The notes under the pieces were generated by a model. It was not told where the DNA came from and did no database searches. It saw nothing but the letters and a program-made list of their open reading frames with translations. This document shows, piece after piece, positions 4,806 through 5,355 of a DNA stretch of 5,355 nt. Position numbers and translations under genes: made by a program. Source of the DNA: Bacteroidales bacterium UBA1237 (GTDB lineage: Bacteria > Bacteroidota > Bacteroidia > Bacteroidales > UBA932); NCBI GenBank assembly GCA_002308935.1, contig DBWN01000029.1, forward strand, positions 4,456-9,810. Direction: 5' to 3'. Every line of letters starts with the position of its first letter. Within the stretch, counting starts at the first letter, position 1.

Positions 4806-5355
4806 TTATTCTTCCGGACCGAACACTTCACCTGTCATTGCATCAACATAAACCTTATCTCCGAACATATAACGGAGGGTGGTCTTGAATATGACAGGTT
4901 TACGCAGTGTGACGTAAGCCGTATTGGGACGGTAATTGGTGGCGTTGAGTTTCTCAAGCGCTTTTTCAAGTGAGATCACACCGTCGAAATTACCGATCTT
5001 GGTGTCTTCCCAAGGGGAAGAAACGGGTTCTGTTACAATCTTGGAAGTCTTGCCAGTGACGAAATCCCTGTCCATCGCAGCAAGCAAAGCGACATCATCT
5101 TTGCCGACCCACTGGAACAGATAGGTGACGTTGATGGGCTTCAGATTCGTGAGATCCTTCTCGGTGGCAAGGTCTGAAAGCTGATATACTGCCTCGATAA
5201 AGAATCCGTCAGCTTCGGGGATTTCCTTTACGACTTTCTGATAATCTTCTTTCAGATATTCGATTGTACTTTTTGCATCATCCTTTTTTGGATCATCCTT
5301 TTTGCAGGAAGGGGCTATCAGAAGACAGCTCATCAAAAGAAAATAAACAGCTTTT
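4806..5355 (-). CDS. PepSY-like lipoprotein (N-terminus beyond the window)
   Basis: The frame is open to the window end, and the visible start adds KAVYFLLMSCLLIAPSCKKD to the mature chain, so the true start lies just beyond 5355. Taking TTG 5336 as the start would cut the signal peptide in half. The probable lipidated cysteine is the second one (5306-5304), followed by KKDDPKKDD. About 165 mature residues follow. The final third reads NFDGVISLEKALEKL, a strand around YVTLRKPVIF, then KVYVDAMTGEVFGPEE before the stop. A helix opening 'ISLEKAL' and a closing 'YVDAxTGEV' are the two hallmarks of PepSY domains, which are usually ~60-70 residues and are linked to protease inhibition or envelope regulation. 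The match is partial, so the family call is moderate. A terminator follows at 4777-4739. Confidence 0.8.
   Translation of the reverse strand, partial: KAVYFLLMSCLLIAPSCKKDDPKKDDAKSTIEYLKEDYQKVVKEIPEADGFFIEAVYQLSDLATEKDLTNLKPINVTYLFQWVGKDDVALLAAMDRDFVTGKTSKIVTEPVSSPWEDTKIGNFDGVISLEKALEKLNATNYRPNTAYVTLRKPVIFKTTLRYMFGDKVYVDAMTGEVFGPEE
5277..5303. repeat. 15-bp tandem repeat coding KKDD twice
   Basis: ATCATCC followed by a T run occurs at 5277-5289 and 5292-5303 with a 15-bp period. On the minus strand it encodes KKDD-P-KKDD right after the lipidated cysteine. The period is five codons, so copy-number change would keep the frame and only alter the length of the charged linker. Confidence 0.7.

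Noticed and set aside
5331..5336. TTG 5336 or ATG 5333 as the start of the PepSY-like protein
   Set aside because: Either start removes half of a signal peptide that continues in frame to the window end.

Overview
The window looks like a stretch of a Bacteroidota (probably Bacteroidales) chromosome. Five of the six coding sequences and one pseudogene begin with lipoprotein signal peptides of the kind common in that phylum (short Lys/Arg N-terminus, hydrophobic core, lipobox ending in SC, AC or GC, then Lys/Asn/Gln and acidic residues). The starts have no clear Shine-Dalgarno sequence. Several genes are preceded by a close match to the Bacteroides -7 element TAnnTTTG. The genus cannot be read from the sequence. 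I see no RNA genes, CRISPR arrays, insertion sequences or phage genes.

Layout from left to right. Positions 138-372 (minus) hold the wreck of an M13 (neprilysin/PepO-like) lipoprotein peptidase: its signal peptide is joined, out of frame, to its last ~58 residues, and everything between is gone. Positions 481-831 (minus) encode a small lipocalin-like lipoprotein. Positions 923-2125 (minus) encode a ~393-400 aa lipoprotein metallopeptidase with HEMFH and a downstream EGLPEY motif, the only gene with an inferable catalytic activity. A divergent spacer with promoter and hairpin signals separates it from the only plus-strand gene, 2362-3000, a secreted protein I do not recognise. A strong bidirectional terminator lies between this gene and the convergent 3083-3514 (minus) lipoprotein. 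Next come a two-domain lipoprotein at 3637-4512 (minus) with its own terminator, a ~290-base spacer with a perfect palindrome, and a PepSY-like lipoprotein at 4806-5355 (minus) whose N-terminus runs off the window.

The genes do not look like an operon. Three hairpin terminators and several separate promoter-like elements point to mostly monocistronic cell-envelope lipoproteins, all predicted to act outside the cytoplasm. I found no convincing new multi-gene system. The best leads are the gutted M13 peptidase, the uncharacterised HExxH lipoprotein with a frame-changing 19-bp tandem duplication in its signal peptide, and the hairpin-rich divergent spacer.
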